This document shows, one piece after another, positions 26,206 to 35,252 of a stretch of 64,000 nt of DNA (its first letter is position 1; every line of letters starts with the position of its first letter). Location: NCBI RefSeq assembly GCF_017312725.1, contig NZ_BOPO01000125.1:1-64000 (forward strand). The letters are read 5' to 3'. The notes beneath the pieces are model-generated. The model was not told where the DNA came from. It made no database searches and saw only the letters and a list, made by a program, of their open reading frames with translations. The position numbers and the translations under genes are program-made. The stretch comes from Actinocatenispora comari (GTDB lineage Bacteria; Actinomycetota; Actinomycetes; Mycobacteriales; Micromonosporaceae).

Positions 26206-27320
26206 CCGGGCACTCCTTCGGACTCGAACCGGACCGGCGTACCGGGCCGGGCCTGCGCGGCGCGCGGCACGTCGGCGGGATCCACGACGGCGATGACCGG
26301 ATAACCGCCGGTGGTGGGATGGTCGGCCAGGAACACCAGCGGTTCGCCGCCGGCCGGCACCTGCACCGCGCCGAGGACGACACCCTCGCTGGGGAGCTCG
26401 GTGGCGACCGCCCGGGCCAGCGCCGGGCCGGTCAACCGCATGCCGACCCGGTTGCTCGTCGGCGACACCCGGTACTCCGCGGACAGCAGCGTCCGCACCG
26501 CCGCCGGCGTGAACCAGTCCACCCGCGGCCCCGGATGCACCCGCAACACCACCGCCGCGCCGCCCGATTCCGCATCGTCGCGGCCCGCACCAGCACGGCC
26601 CATATCGCGGCCCGCACCAGCGCGGTGCGGGTCGGCGCGGTCCGTGTCGCGGTCCGCGTCAGCACGGTCCGTGTCGCGGCCCGCGTCAGCACGGTCCGTG
26701 TCGCGGCCCGCGTCAGCGCGGCCGGCGACACCGCCGCCTGGGACGGCAGGACCCGCGTCGGCAGGGCCCGCCTCGGCAGGGCCGGCATCGGGGGTCACGT
26801 CGGTGCGGGTGACGTCGGCGGGGGCCGGGCCGGTCGCGGCGCCGAGGTCGGTACGGGCCGGGGTGCCGATCGGGATCGTGTCGCCCTTGCGCAGCGGGGC
26901 CGGGCCGAGGCCGGACAGGGTGTCGGTGGCGCGGCTGCCCAGTACCGGCGGGACCGCGACGCCGCCGGCGACGGCGAGGTAGCTGCGCAGCCCGGTACGG
27001 GCGGTGCCGACGGCGAACTCCGCGCCGGCCGGCACCCGTACCGCCGCGCCGTGCGGCACCTCGACGCCGGCGACCCGGACCGGGGCCGGCGCGCCGGTGA
27101 CCGCGACGAGCAGCGACTCCTCGGCCCGCAGTACCGCGCCGGTGACGGTGAACTCCAGCCCCGCCGCGGCCGGATCGTTGCCGACCAGCCGGTTCGCCAG
27201 CTCCAGCGCCGGCAGGTCGGCGGCGCCGGACCGGGGCACGCCGAGGTACGCGAGGCCCGGCCGGCCCCGGTCCTGCACCGTGGTCAGCAGCCCCGGCTTG
27301 AGCACCGTGAACGCCCTCAC
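26196..27320 (-). CDS. pxpC: 5-oxoprolinase subunit C with an expanded Arg/Asp-rich linker
   Basis: A 374-residue protein. The GTG start at 27320 overlaps the pxpB stop (GTGA). The N-terminal half is typical (FTVLKPGLLTTVQDRGRPG, GVPRSGAADLPA, ANRLVGND, GDTIPIG) and so is the C-terminal half (LRVHPGPRVDWF, RVSPTSNRVGMRL, EGVVLGAVQVPAGGEP, DHPTTGGYPVIAVV). Between them, residues about 160-253 are an extra low-complexity linker with repeats of DTDRADAGR and GPADAG type. This makes the protein longer than usual. The insertion lies where the two halves are normally joined by a short loop, so activity is probably kept. Confidence 0.93.
   Translation of the reverse strand: MRAFTVLKPGLLTTVQDRGRPGLAYLGVPRSGAADLPALELANRLVGNDPAAAGLEFTVTGAVLRAEESLLVAVTGAPAPVRVAGVEVPHGAAVRVPAGAEFAVGTARTGLRSYLAVAGGVAVPPVLGSRATDTLSGLGPAPLRKGDTIPIGTPARTDLGAATGPAPADVTRTDVTPDAGPAEAGPADAGPAVPGGGVAGRADAGRDTDRADAGRDTDRADADRDTDRADPHRAGAGRDMGRAGAGRDDAESGGAAVVLRVHPGPRVDWFTPAAVRTLLSAEYRVSPTSNRVGMRLTGPALARAVATELPSEGVVLGAVQVPAGGEPLVFLADHPTTGGYPVIAVVDPADVPRAAQARPGTPVRFESEGVPGWT
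26576..26722 (-). repeat. 27-bp tandem repeats inside pxpC
   Basis: Three near-identical 27-bp units start at 26639, 26666 and 26693, each encoding nine residues (DTDRADAGR type). Degenerate copies continue to about 26576 (RAGAGRD units). The reading frame is preserved throughout. Confidence 0.85.
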
Positions 27321-28093
27321 CCGCGCACCGCCCGGAATGTCACCCGGGTACCGGGGGTCAGCAGCGCCGGCGGCGAGGCGTCCGGGTCGAACAGCACCCG
27401 GTCGGTGCGGCCGATCAGCCGCCAACCGCCCGGCGACGGCGACGGGTAGACGCCGGAGTACTCGCCGGCGAGGCCGACCGCGCCGGCCGGCACCCGGGGC
27501 CGCGGGCTGTCCCGCCGCGGCACCGCCAGCTCGGCCGGCAGCCCGGTCAGGTAGCCGAAGCCGGGCGAGAAGCCACAGAACGCCACCCGGAACTCGGTAC
27601 CGGTGTGCCGCGCGATCACCCCGTCGACGCTGGTACCCCACAGCTCCGCGACGTCCGCCAGGTCCGGCCCGTCGTACACGCAGTCGAGCTCGACGTGCGC
27701 CGCCGCGACCGGCGGGACCCGCGGTCCGGCGGGGCTCTCGACCGCCTCGGTGCAGCGGTCGCCGATCGTCCCGCCGGCGCCACCGGCCGGCCCGGCGGAG
27801 CGGCTCGTCGCGGCCCCGGGGGAGCTCCCGGCCGTCCCGCCGGGGAGGCCGCCCGGCGAGCCTCCGGTCGTACCGCCGGGGAAGCTGTCCGCCGCCCGGA
27901 TGAGGATCTCGGCCAGCGCGGCGGGGTCGGCGACCCCGTCCACCAGCACCGTACGGGCGGCCGGGACCAGTTCGGTCGCGGCCAGCGCACCGCTGTCCCG
28001 GCGCCGCCGCAACTCGGCGTGCCAGCCGGCGACCTCGGCCGCGTCCGCACACTCCAGCAGCACCGCGTGCGGCCCGGCCGGCCGGGTCCTCAT
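27317..28093 (-). CDS. pxpB: 5-oxoprolinase subunit B (KipI-like) with Gly-rich insertion
   Basis: A 258-residue protein. The C-terminal catalytic part has VYDGPDLADVAELWG, the FCGFSPGFGYLTGLP signature, PRVPAGAVGLAGEYSGVYP and GGWRLIGRT. The N-terminal alpha/beta part (ELVPAARTVLVDG) is normal. Residues about 71-110 are a Gly/Ser/Pro/Thr-rich insertion (FPGGTTGGSPGGLPGG onward) that standard KipI proteins lack. It is the first gene of the overlapping pxpB-pxpC-pxpA set. Confidence 0.92.
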   Translation of the reverse strand: MRTRPAGPHAVLLECADAAEVAGWHAELRRRRDSGALAATELVPAARTVLVDGVADPAALAEILIRAADSFPGGTTGGSPGGLPGGTAGSSPGAATSRSAGPAGGAGGTIGDRCTEAVESPAGPRVPPVAAAHVELDCVYDGPDLADVAELWGTSVDGVIARHTGTEFRVAFCGFSPGFGYLTGLPAELAVPRRDSPRPRVPAGAVGLAGEYSGVYPSPSPGGWRLIGRTDRVLFDPDASPPALLTPGTRVTFRAVRG

Positions 28094-28291
28094 GCCCCGG
28101 TCCGGCGGTCGATGCCGGCGCGCGCCGGCCGCCTGGCGGAATCCCGCGCGCCGCGGGTGCCACGACGCGGCCTGACCGAATCGACGGACGTCACGCTGCT
28201 CACCCTACGTCCGGCAGGGCGCGTGGCGCGCCGGTCCGACGCGACTGTCCGGTCCGCCGGCCATGCCCTGTCCGGCGTGACCGCCGGGTGG

Positions 28292-28990
28292 TCAGCGTGG
28301 CGTGAGCACCACGTGCGTGTCGACCCGCTCGTACCCGAGGCGGCGGTAGATCCGGGCCGGCCCGTCCTCGGCGTGTAGCCACACCGGACCGTCGGTCAGC
28401 TCGGTGGCCGCCACGGTCGCCGCCACCGAGAGCGCGGCGCCGATGCCCCGCCGGCGGTACTCCGGCCGTACCGTCACCGCCGACACGTACGCGGTGCTGC
28501 CGGCCCGCTGGGCCAGCGCGCACCCCACCGGCTCGCCGTCGATCCGGGCCACCAGGAACCGGTACCGGGGGCTGGCCAGGTGCCGTGCCGTCGCCAGCGG
28601 CGCGAGCTGCGCCCCGTAGACCGCCAGGAACTCGGCCGGGTCCCGGGGCGCGCCGATCGACAGGCCCGGCACCGGCGCGGCACCGGCCGGGTCGGCCGAC
28701 ACGTACACCGGCAGCACCAGCCACTCGGCGAGGCCGCGGTACGCCGGTGCCGCGGTGTCGGCCGCCGACACCTTCACCGACCAGGGCCCACCGTGCCCGG
28801 CCAGCCAGTCGACCACCGGCGCCAGGTCGTCCGGCGGCGTCACCGGGCGGGCCCAGGTCGCCCACGGCTGGTCGATGCCGTAGCTGGCACAGGCGATCCC
28901 GGCCACCGTCGCCGAGTCGCCGCCGACCTCGGTCAGGTCGGCCATCGCGGCCTCGCCGCGCGCCAGCCGCGCCGTCAGCGCCGCGGTCAC
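28292..28990 (-). CDS. GNAT-family N-acetyltransferase
   Basis: A 232-residue protein with GTG start overlapping the upstream stop as GTGA. The C-terminal GNAT fold contains the acetyl-CoA-binding pattern VSAVTVRPEYRRRGIGAALS and ends with ARIYRRLGYERVDTHVVL. The N-terminal 100 residues (DLTEVGGDSATVAGIACASYGIDQPW) resemble a degenerate second GNAT-like domain. The substrate is unknown. It is coupled to the histidine-phosphatase-like gene upstream. Confidence 0.85.
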   Translation of the reverse strand: MTAALTARLARGEAAMADLTEVGGDSATVAGIACASYGIDQPWATWARPVTPPDDLAPVVDWLAGHGGPWSVKVSAADTAAPAYRGLAEWLVLPVYVSADPAGAAPVPGLSIGAPRDPAEFLAVYGAQLAPLATARHLASPRYRFLVARIDGEPVGCALAQRAGSTAYVSAVTVRPEYRRRGIGAALSVAATVAATELTDGPVWLHAEDGPARIYRRLGYERVDTHVVLTPR

Positions 28991-29448
28991 GCCGGCCAGC
29001 CCGAGACGTACCGCCAGCCGTCGGCGTCGTACTCGGCGACCGCGACGTCGCCGTCGGCCAGCGGCGCGGCGTGCACCCGGGCCGGTGACAGGCCGGCGCA
29101 GAGCGCCGCGAGCGGCAGGTCCAGCCCGCCGGCGACCACCGCGACGGTCTGCCCACGATGCCGTTCGGCGATCTCCGCCAGCGTCGTGCCGAACCGGTCC
29201 AGCACCTGCTGGCCGCTCTCCCCGTCCGCCGCGGGCGCCGTGAGGTCGCCATCCAGCAGCCACCGGTCGCGCGGCGCCTCCCCGGGATCCGCCAACCCGG
29301 CCTGCTCCTCGACCGGCATGTCGACCGCGCCGGTGAGCCGCGGCCCGTCCGGCGCCACGTAGACCCGCACCGGCCGGTGCGGCGCCAGCACCGCGGCGTC
29401 CCCGCCGGCCAGGCAGAGCAACCGCGCCACGCACATCATGTCCGCCAC
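28987..29448 (-). CDS. Histidine-phosphatase-superfamily-like protein without the catalytic RHG motif
   Basis: A 153-residue protein. Its second half follows the phosphoglycerate-mutase-like pattern (DGESGQQVLDRFGTTLAEIAERHRGQTVAVV, then AGGLDLPLAALCAGL and a final YDADGWRYVSGW). The N-terminus, where RHGE/RHGQ should be, reads LLCLAGGDAAVLAPHRPVRV and lacks it, and the second catalytic His (SHG) is replaced by AGG. It is therefore probably non-catalytic, perhaps a binding or regulatory partner of the coupled acetyltransferase. The GTG at 29448 is chosen as start. Confidence 0.65.
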   Translation of the reverse strand: MADMMCVARLLCLAGGDAAVLAPHRPVRVYVAPDGPRLTGAVDMPVEEQAGLADPGEAPRDRWLLDGDLTAPAADGESGQQVLDRFGTTLAEIAERHRGQTVAVVAGGLDLPLAALCAGLSPARVHAAPLADGDVAVAEYDADGWRYVSGWPA

Positions 29449-29612
29449 ACCGCGACCCTACGGCGCCCCGGCCGGCCGCTGCCATCGTCTTTCCCGCCGC
29501 CGACGCGGTCACCCGGCCGGGCTGCCATGGCCGGGTCCACCGACCCACCCCGGCCTCGGTGCCCGGCAACGGACGGGTGCATCCCCCGCCACCGGAGGAG
29601 CGGGACGGAACG

Positions 29613-29651
29613 CGCCGACCCCCGTCGCGCGAGGCGCGACGGGGGTCGGCG
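29613..29651 (-). terminator. Strong intrinsic terminator after the acyl-CoA dehydrogenase gene
   Basis: An 18-bp perfect stem (CGCCGACCCCCGTCGCGC and complement) with loop GAG, 20 nt beyond the stop of the acyl-CoA dehydrogenase gene on the minus strand. Confidence 0.9.
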
Positions 29652-29671
29652 GGGCGGGAGGACAGGCCCGG

Positions 29672-31522
29672 TCAGAACGCTTCTTCGGGGAGGTCCATCG
29701 GCTCCAGGGTGGCGGCCTCGACGACGGCCCGGTCGCCGGCCAGCCGGGGGAGTACCTCGGCGGCGAAGAAGCTCGCCGTCGCGACCTTGCCCTGGTAGAA
29801 CAGCCGGTCGTCGGCGGAGACCTCGCCGTCCAGCTTGGTCAGCGCGACCTCGGCCTGGCGGGCCAGCAGCCAGCCGATGACCAGGTCGCCCATGCCGAGC
29901 AGCAGCCGGCGCAGGTGCAGCGCCGCCTTGTAGATCGAGCGCGGTTCGCCCTGCTGGGCGGCACCGGCGTACTCGAAGATCTTGCCGAGCATGCCCTGCA
30001 CGTTCTCCAGGGCGGTGTTCAGCGAGGCGCGAACCTCCTTGAGCCGGCCGTTGCCGGCCTCCGCGTCGATGAACGCCTTGATGTCGCCGGCCACCTGCAT
30101 CAGCGCCTTGCCCTGGTCCTTCACGATCTTGCGGAAGAACAGGTCCTGGGACTGGATCGCGGTGGTGCCCTCGTACAGGGTGTCGATCTTCGAGTCGCGG
30201 ATGTACTGCTCCAGCGGGTAGTCCTGCAGGAAGCCGGATCCGCCGAAGGTCTGCAGCGACTCCGAGCCGAGCAGCTCGTACCCGCGTTCCGAGCCGCAGC
30301 CCTTGACGATCGGGAGCAGCAGGTCGTTGACCCGGCGGGCCAGCTTCGCCGCCTTCTCGTCGCCCTCGGCCTCGGCGACCATGGCCGCGTCCTGCCAGTT
30401 CGCGGTGTACGCGACCAGCGCCCGCAGCCCCTCCGCGTACGACTTCTGCAGCAGCAGCGAGCGCCGCACGTCCGGGTGGTGGGTGACGGTGACCCGCGGC
30501 GCGTCCTTGCCGGGGTTGGTCAGGTCGGCGCCCTGCACCCGCGACTTCGCGTAGTCGAGCGCGTTCAGGTACCCGGTGGACAGCGCCGACATCGCCTTGG
30601 TGCCGACCATCATCCGGGCGTACTCGATGATGTGGAACATCTGCTTGATGCCCTCGTGCACCTCACCGAGCAGCCAGCCCTTGGCCGGCGCGCCGTCGCC
30701 GAGGGTCAGCTCGCAGGTGGTGGAGACCTTCAGCCCCATCTTGTGCTCGACGTTGGTCACGTAGGCGCCGTTGCGCTCGCCCAGCTCGCCGGTCTTCGGG
30801 TCGAACAGGAACTTCGGCACCACGAACAGCGACAGCCCCTTGGTACCGGGGCCGCCCGCGCCCTCGACGCCGACCGGCCGGGCCAGCACGTAGTGGATGA
30901 TGTTGTCGGCCATGTCGTGCTCGGCGGACGTGATGAACCGCTTCACGCCCTCGATGTGCCACGACCCGTCGTCCTGCCGGTACGCCTTGGTGCGGCCGGC
31001 GCCGACGTCGGAGCCGGCGTCCGGCTCGGTGAGCACCATCGTGGCGCCCCAGCGCTTGTCGGCGAACATCTTCGCCCACTCCTGCTGCTCCGGCGTGCCC
31101 AGGTGGAACAGCGTGCCGGCGAAGCTCGGGCCCGCGGCGTACATGAACGCGGCCGGGTTGGCGCCGAGGATCAGCTCGGAGGTGGACCACCAGAGCGCGC
31201 GCGGCACCGGGGTGCCGCCCATCCCCTCCGGGATGTCCATCCGCCAGTACTCGGCCTCCATCATCTGCTTGAACGGCTTCGCGAACGCCTCCGGCACGTG
31301 CACCGAGTGCGTCTCGGGGTCGAACACCGGCGGGTTCCGGTCACCGGCGACGAACGACTCGGCCAGGTCCTCCCGGGCGAACCGGTCGATCTCGGTCAGC
31401 AGGCCGCGCGCGGTGTCCGCGTCGATCTCCGGGAACGGCTGCTTGCCCAGCCGGTCCGCGGTCCCGAACATCTCGAACAGGTTGAACTCGAGATCCCGCA
31501 GGTTGCTCTTGTAGTGCCCCAT
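29672..31522 (-). CDS. Acyl-CoA dehydrogenase, FadE5-like
   Basis: A 616-residue flavoprotein of the long acyl-CoA dehydrogenase type. Motifs include [18 protein letters not shown] (FAD/substrate-binding strand), [44 protein letters not shown], and the [23 protein letters not shown] segment with catalytic-loop context YEGTTAIQ. Length, N-terminus ([17 protein letters not shown]) and C-terminal extension match the FadE5 group of mycobacteria, which dehydrogenates a broad range of acyl-CoAs in beta-oxidation. The ATG at 31522 is supported by family N-termini. It is monocistronic, with direct repeats in its promoter region. Confidence 0.92.
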   Translation of the reverse strand: MGHYKSNLRDLEFNLFEMFGTADRLGKQPFPEIDADTARGLLTEIDRFAREDLAESFVAGDRNPPVFDPETHSVHVPEAFAKPFKQMMEAEYWRMDIPEGMGGTPVPRALWWSTSELILGANPAAFMYAAGPSFAGTLFHLGTPEQQEWAKMFADKRWGATMVLTEPDAGSDVGAGRTKAYRQDDGSWHIEGVKRFITSAEHDMADNIIHYVLARPVGVEGAGGPGTKGLSLFVVPKFLFDPKTGELGERNGAYVTNVEHKMGLKVSTTCELTLGDGAPAKGWLLGEVHEGIKQMFHIIEYARMMVGTKAMSALSTGYLNALDYAKSRVQGADLTNPGKDAPRVTVTHHPDVRRSLLLQKSYAEGLRALVAYTANWQDAAMVAEAEGDEKAAKLARRVNDLLLPIVKGCGSERGYELLGSESLQTFGGSGFLQDYPLEQYIRDSKIDTLYEGTTAIQSQDLFFRKIVKDQGKALMQVAGDIKAFIDAEAGNGRLKEVRASLNTALENVQGMLGKIFEYAGAAQQGEPRSIYKAALHLRRLLLGMGDLVIGWLLARQAEVALTKLDGEVSADDRLFYQGKVATASFFAAEVLPRLAGDRAVVEAATLEPMDLPEEAF

Positions 31523-31589
31523 GTGTGCACGCTCCCGGACTGTGCTCGGCCCGGTCGACGCCGCCCATCCACCGCCGACCCGTACTCTT

Positions 31590-31620
31590 CGGTAACCAAC
31601 TGTATTACTCATCGGTAACC
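31590..31620 (-). promoter_or_regulatory. Direct repeats CGGTAACC upstream of the acyl-CoA dehydrogenase gene
   Basis: CGGTAACC occurs at 31590-31597 and again at 31613-31620, 23 bp apart, 70-100 bp upstream of the start codon in an AT-richer pocket. TTAC and GTAA half-sites also flank the middle of the region. Candidate binding sites for a fatty-acid-responsive repressor; the regulator is unknown. Confidence 0.4.
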
Positions 31621-31817
31621 GCCGGCAAGCCAGTCTCGCCCTGCGGCCTCACCGTGACCTGCGTCACCGCGTGCCGGATGACTCGTTGGTACCGGTGGAG
31701 TGCCGGGTCGGTTCGCCGAACCGTCCGCCGAGCCGCGGAGCCCGCGCAGGTCCACCGACGCACGCCGCCCGCCGGCCCCTCCGGCGATCCGCGGCCGGCC
31801 GGGAGGAGGCCAGGACC

Positions 31818-31910
31818 ATGTTGACCATCCTGCTGAACAGGCTCCGTCGAAACCGCTACATCGGCCGGCACCGTGCCAGCACCGTCGCCCTCAGCCTGCG
31901 TTCGAGCTGA
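31818..31910 (+). CDS. Small basic peptide ORF, 30 residues
   Basis: ATG at 31818 with a strong GGGAGGAGG ribosome site eight bases upstream. The peptide begins MLTILLNRLRRNRYIGRHRA and is amphipathic and Arg-rich, like a membrane-associated or nucleic-acid-binding micropeptide. Codons are G/C-ending. It lies in the gap between the divergently transcribed acyl-CoA dehydrogenase gene and the convergent phosphatase gene. No known family is recognised. Confidence 0.5.
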   Translation: MLTILLNRLRRNRYIGRHRASTVALSLRSS

Positions 31911-31952
31911 TCGCGAGGCCCCGCCGGCCGGAAGCCGCTCGCCACACCGCCG

Positions 31953-33086
31953 TCAGGCGTCCCGTACGCCGGGGTTGGCCACGTCGCCGACCTCCCAGGA
32001 CGGGGTCGCGGTGCGCGCCTCACCGGCCAGCCCGGCGCCGGTGTACTCGAGCAGCACCAGGGCGATGTCGTCGTCCAGCATGCCGTTGACCCACTCGAGC
32101 AGGGCGGCCTCCAGCGAGGCCAGGCCGTCCTGCACGGTGCCGTGGCCGAGCAGGCCCCAGGCCCGGTCCTCGATCGGGAAGAACTCGCCGTCCCGGCGCG
32201 CCTCCGCCAGCCCGTCGGTGTAGAGCAGGATCCGGTCGCCCGGCTCCAGCCGCTGCACCAGCGGGCGGGCCATCGGCATGAACCCCAGCGGCGGCGCCGG
32301 CGCCGGCGGCGCGAGCGGAATGACCCGGCCCTGCCGCATCAGCAGCGGCGCCGGATGGCCGCAGTTGAGCACCGTGAGCGTGCCGCCGCGCTCCTCGACC
32401 AGCGCCGCGGTGACGAAGTCCTCCAGCCCGACCGAGCGGGCCACCGCCCGGTCCAGGTCGGCGAGGATCGCCCGCAGGTCGGCCCGCTCGTACGCGACGT
32501 GCCGGTACGAGCCGAGCACGACGCTGGCCAGCCGCACCGCGTCGAGGCCCTTGCCCCGCACGTCGCCGATCAGCAGCCGCACCCCGTAGGTGGTGTCGAC
32601 CGCCTCGTACAGGTCGCCGCCGATGTCGGCCTCGGCGCTCGCCGACACGTACCGGGCGGCCAGCGGCAGGTCACCGACCCGCGGACCGAGCGGGCCGAGG
32701 ATCGCCTTCTGCGCCACCGAGGCCAGCCGGGACAGCGCGGCGAAGCGCGCCACCTGCCGCTGCCGGATCGCGCCGACCGCCGCGGCGATGGCGGCGGCGA
32801 TCACGACCGCACCCACGTTCACCGCGACCGCGGTCTGCGGGCCGCTCGGCGAGGTCACCCAGAACAGCGCGGCCAGCAGCACGGACAGCACCCCGACCGG
32901 CAGCACCGTGCGCCACGACCCGAACGCCGCGGCGATGAACGGCGGCACCGCGAGCAGCCCGACGTAGCTCGGCGCCCGCCCGTCGGCCACCTCCACCGCG
33001 CAGACCATCGCCAACAGCACCAGGGCGGCGACAAGACCGGCGCGCGCGTCGGGGCGCATCATGCGTCGGGCCTTGCTTCGTGGCAT
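31953..33086 (-). CDS. Membrane-bound PP2C-type serine phosphatase (SpoIIE/RsbU family)
   Basis: A 377-residue protein. Three to four hydrophobic helices occupy residues about 15-110 (LVAALVLLAMVCAVEV, VVIAAAIAAAVGAI). The phosphatase domain has the metal-binding motifs ASAEADIGGDLYEAV, LLIGDVRGKGLDAV, VLNCGHPAPLL, ILLYTDGLAEARR and a final LDDDIALVLL. Proteins of this kind dephosphorylate anti-anti-sigma factors in stress or sporulation signalling. No partner kinase or STAS gene is adjacent. Confidence 0.9.
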   Translation of the reverse strand: MPRSKARRMMRPDARAGLVAALVLLAMVCAVEVADGRAPSYVGLLAVPPFIAAAFGSWRTVLPVGVLSVLLAALFWVTSPSGPQTAVAVNVGAVVIAAAIAAAVGAIRQRQVARFAALSRLASVAQKAILGPLGPRVGDLPLAARYVSASAEADIGGDLYEAVDTTYGVRLLIGDVRGKGLDAVRLASVVLGSYRHVAYERADLRAILADLDRAVARSVGLEDFVTAALVEERGGTLTVLNCGHPAPLLMRQGRVIPLAPPAPAPPLGFMPMARPLVQRLEPGDRILLYTDGLAEARRDGEFFPIEDRAWGLLGHGTVQDGLASLEAALLEWVNGMLDDDIALVLLEYTGAGLAGEARTATPSWEVGDVANPGVRDA

Positions 33087-33293
33087 CGTCTTCCGGTCCC
33101 CGGGACAGAATGGGCGCCGCTGCGGGCCGCAGCGCTCCTGGAGTGCGGTGTTCCCAGGATGCAGTGCACCGCTGGGAAGAATCTCTACACCTGAGAATGC
33201 TGCACCTTACGAGGATGCCCTGCGGCGGGGTGACAAGCGAGCCCGCGTCGGCGCGGTGTCACCACCGGGGTGAGTCGGTCGTGCCCGAAGCGG

Positions 33294-33878
33294 TCAGTAC
33301 AGCACCTGGTAGTCGACCGTCGTCGCGTCGGTGGACAGCGAGGCGATCTTCGCGTACGCACCCGAGGTGAGCTGGAAGCACCGGTCCCCGGAGTACGGCC
33401 CCCGGTCGTTGATCTTGACGGTCACCGACTTGCCGTTGCTCGGGTTGGTGAGCTGCACCTTGGTCCCGAACGGGAGGGTCATGTTCCCCGCGGTCATCGC
33501 GTTCTGATCGAACTTCTGGCCGCTCGCGGTGGTCGACCCGGTGGACGTGTAGTCGGCCTTGCAGCTGCCGTTGTCGCCGGTGACGACGGTGTGGACCGAG
33601 TCGTCGTCCTTCTTCGTGGAGTCCGAGCCCTGCTGGTCGCTCTGACCGGGGGCGGTCGAGCCGGTGGGACGGGCCTTGTCGCGGGAGGCGCGCTGTTCGA
33701 GGGACTCGCGGTCGGGCTGGCTCTTGTTGTCGGCCGCGGCGGCCGGCTTGGTCGCCGGGCCCTCGTTGCCGGTCAGTGCGAAGGAAACCCCGCCGATGGC
33801 CATTGCTGCGACCGTGGCTCCGACAGCGATCGGGAGCACCGGCCGCGGAAACCGCCGCCGCACGTGTTTACCCTCCAC
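33294..33878 (-). CDS. RlpA-like double-psi beta-barrel protein, exported or anchored
   Basis: About 194 residues. An Arg-rich N-terminus (RRRFPRP) and one hydrophobic stretch (VLPIAVGATVAAMAIGGVSFAL) form a signal peptide or anchor. A Ser/Asp/Lys/Gln-rich linker follows, then the barrel domain from about residue 110: GSCKADYTSTGSTTASGQKFD, TLPFGTKVQLTNPSNGKSV, and KINDRGPYSGDRCFQLTSGA. DRGP plus the catalytic-type Asp is conserved in RlpA and expansin-like domains that act on peptidoglycan or glycans; the two Cys likely pair. The start is ambiguous between GTG 33878 (GAAGGGGG upstream) and GTG 33863 (GGAGGG upstream). Confidence 0.82.
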   Translation of the reverse strand: MEGKHVRRRFPRPVLPIAVGATVAAMAIGGVSFALTGNEGPATKPAAAADNKSQPDRESLEQRASRDKARPTGSTAPGQSDQQGSDSTKKDDDSVHTVVTGDNGSCKADYTSTGSTTASGQKFDQNAMTAGNMTLPFGTKVQLTNPSNGKSVTVKINDRGPYSGDRCFQLTSGAYAKIASLSTDATTVDYQVLY

Positions 33879-34164
33879 GGTGCCCCCTTCGCTCAACAGG
33901 TCCCGCGGAACATAACGAACGGGTCACCCGGCAGGCAACCCCGCCAGCGTGTTGTGTCCGACGCGTGGAGTGACGATCCACGAGTACCCGCCGGTAGGAC
34001 CCGGTTTTACGCTCGGAGCAGCGAAGACGATTGTTTTCCAGGTCACGCCGAGCCGGGGCGTCCAGTGGCGCGCACCACTCGTACGGTGACGGACGGTACG
34101 GGCGGGAACGCCCGGTGGGAGACCGGTGTTCGGCAGTCATCGGTGCGCGGTCAGCCGTGCGCGG

Positions 34165-35043
34165 TCAGCGGTCGAAGGTGCGGCGCTGCCGGCGCAGCCG
34201 CAACGGCACCAGCGCCGACTCCAACTGCACCGCGAAGCTCATCTTCGAGGCGCCGCGGGCCCGCTCGTCGAACCGGATCGGCACCTCGACCACCTTGTGG
34301 CCGCGCAGCACCGCGCGGTAGTTCATCTCCACCTGGAAGCTGTAGCCGTTGCTGCCGATCGACTCCAGTCGCAGGTCGCGCAGCGTTCCGGCGCGCCACA
34401 GCTTGAACCCGGCGGTCACGTCTCGGATCCGCAGCGACAGCAGCCGCTGGACGTAGAAGTTGGCCCAGGCGGACAGCAGTCGCCGGTGCACGCCCCACTC
34501 CTCGGCCAGCACGCCGCCCGTGACGTACCGGGAGCCGATGACGACGCCGGCCCGGGTGGCGAGCAGCGTGCCGAGCATCTCCGGCAGCGCCTCGGGCGGG
34601 TGCGAGAGGTCGGCGTCCATCTGCACGACGAAGTCGGCGCCGGCGTCCAGCGCGCGGGTCATGCCGTCCACGTACGCCCGGCCGAGGCCCTCCTTGGCGG
34701 TGCGGTGCACCACGCTGAGCCGCCCGTCGTACTCGGTGGCCAGCCGGTCGGCGAGCTCGCCGGTGCCGTCCGGGCTGTTGTCGTCGACCACCAGCACCCG
34801 AAGCTGCGGCAGCGGCAGCGCGAACAGCGCCTTCGCGATGATCGGCAGGTTGTCGGCCTCGTTGTAGGTGGGCAGCACCACCGTGACGGCCGAGTCGCAC
34901 CACGGTTTCGGCAGCTCCACCGCGGCGGCGGCACGCTCGATCACCGGGTCGGCCGGCGCGGTGGCTGGCTGGACCCGGTCGGCCGCGGGGGCCGACAGGG
35001 GTTCAGACGACATGTCCTGATCGTCCACCACGTCGTTCTGCAT
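34165..35043 (-). CDS. Polyprenol monophosphomannose synthase (GT2 family)
   Basis: A 292-residue glycosyltransferase. Motifs are [48 protein letters not shown] (the DxD-like metal site), [23 protein letters not shown] and the C-terminal [17 protein letters not shown]. This is the pattern of Ppm1/DPM1-type enzymes that transfer mannose from GDP-mannose to a polyprenyl phosphate for glycolipid and protein mannosylation. The N-terminal 45 residues are an Ala/Pro-rich extension, and the acyltransferase domain fused in mycobacterial Ppm1 is absent. GGAGG precedes the ATG at 35043. Confidence 0.92.
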   Translation of the reverse strand: MQNDVVDDQDMSSEPLSAPAADRVQPATAPADPVIERAAAAVELPKPWCDSAVTVVLPTYNEADNLPIIAKALFALPLPQLRVLVVDDNSPDGTGELADRLATEYDGRLSVVHRTAKEGLGRAYVDGMTRALDAGADFVVQMDADLSHPPEALPEMLGTLLATRAGVVIGSRYVTGGVLAEEWGVHRRLLSAWANFYVQRLLSLRIRDVTAGFKLWRAGTLRDLRLESIGSNGYSFQVEMNYRAVLRGHKVVEVPIRFDERARGASKMSFAVQLESALVPLRLRRQRRTFDR

Positions 35044-35189
35044 CGTTGCGGTACCTCCGTGGTCGACCCGCCTGCCCCGTCGTTCGCCGTCCGATCCCCG
35101 CACCGAGGGTGAGCGGCCTGCCGGAGCAGCGTAGTTCATCCATACCGCCCGATTCGGCGCGCCGATCCGTCTGCTTGCCAACGCTTGAC

Positions 35190-35199
35190 TTCGATCGAA
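35190..35199. promoter_or_regulatory. Palindrome TTCGATCGAA between divergent genes
   Basis: A 10-bp perfect palindrome overlapping a TTGACT -35-like element (35185-35190) and flanked by a looser inverted repeat (TTGACTTC and GAAGTTCAA). It may be a TetR-like operator for the questin-oxidase-like gene that starts at 35253. Confidence 0.35.
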
Positions 35200-35252
35200 C
35201 ATGAAGTTCAACGATGGTCGGGCAGGCAACGACGCTGGATGGAGGCAGGACG

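Noticed and set aside
33880-34140. c-di-AMP (ydaO) riboswitch upstream of the RlpA-like gene
   Set aside because: Such genes often carry it in actinomycetes, but I could not find the conserved core segments in this leader. A covariance-model search would decide.
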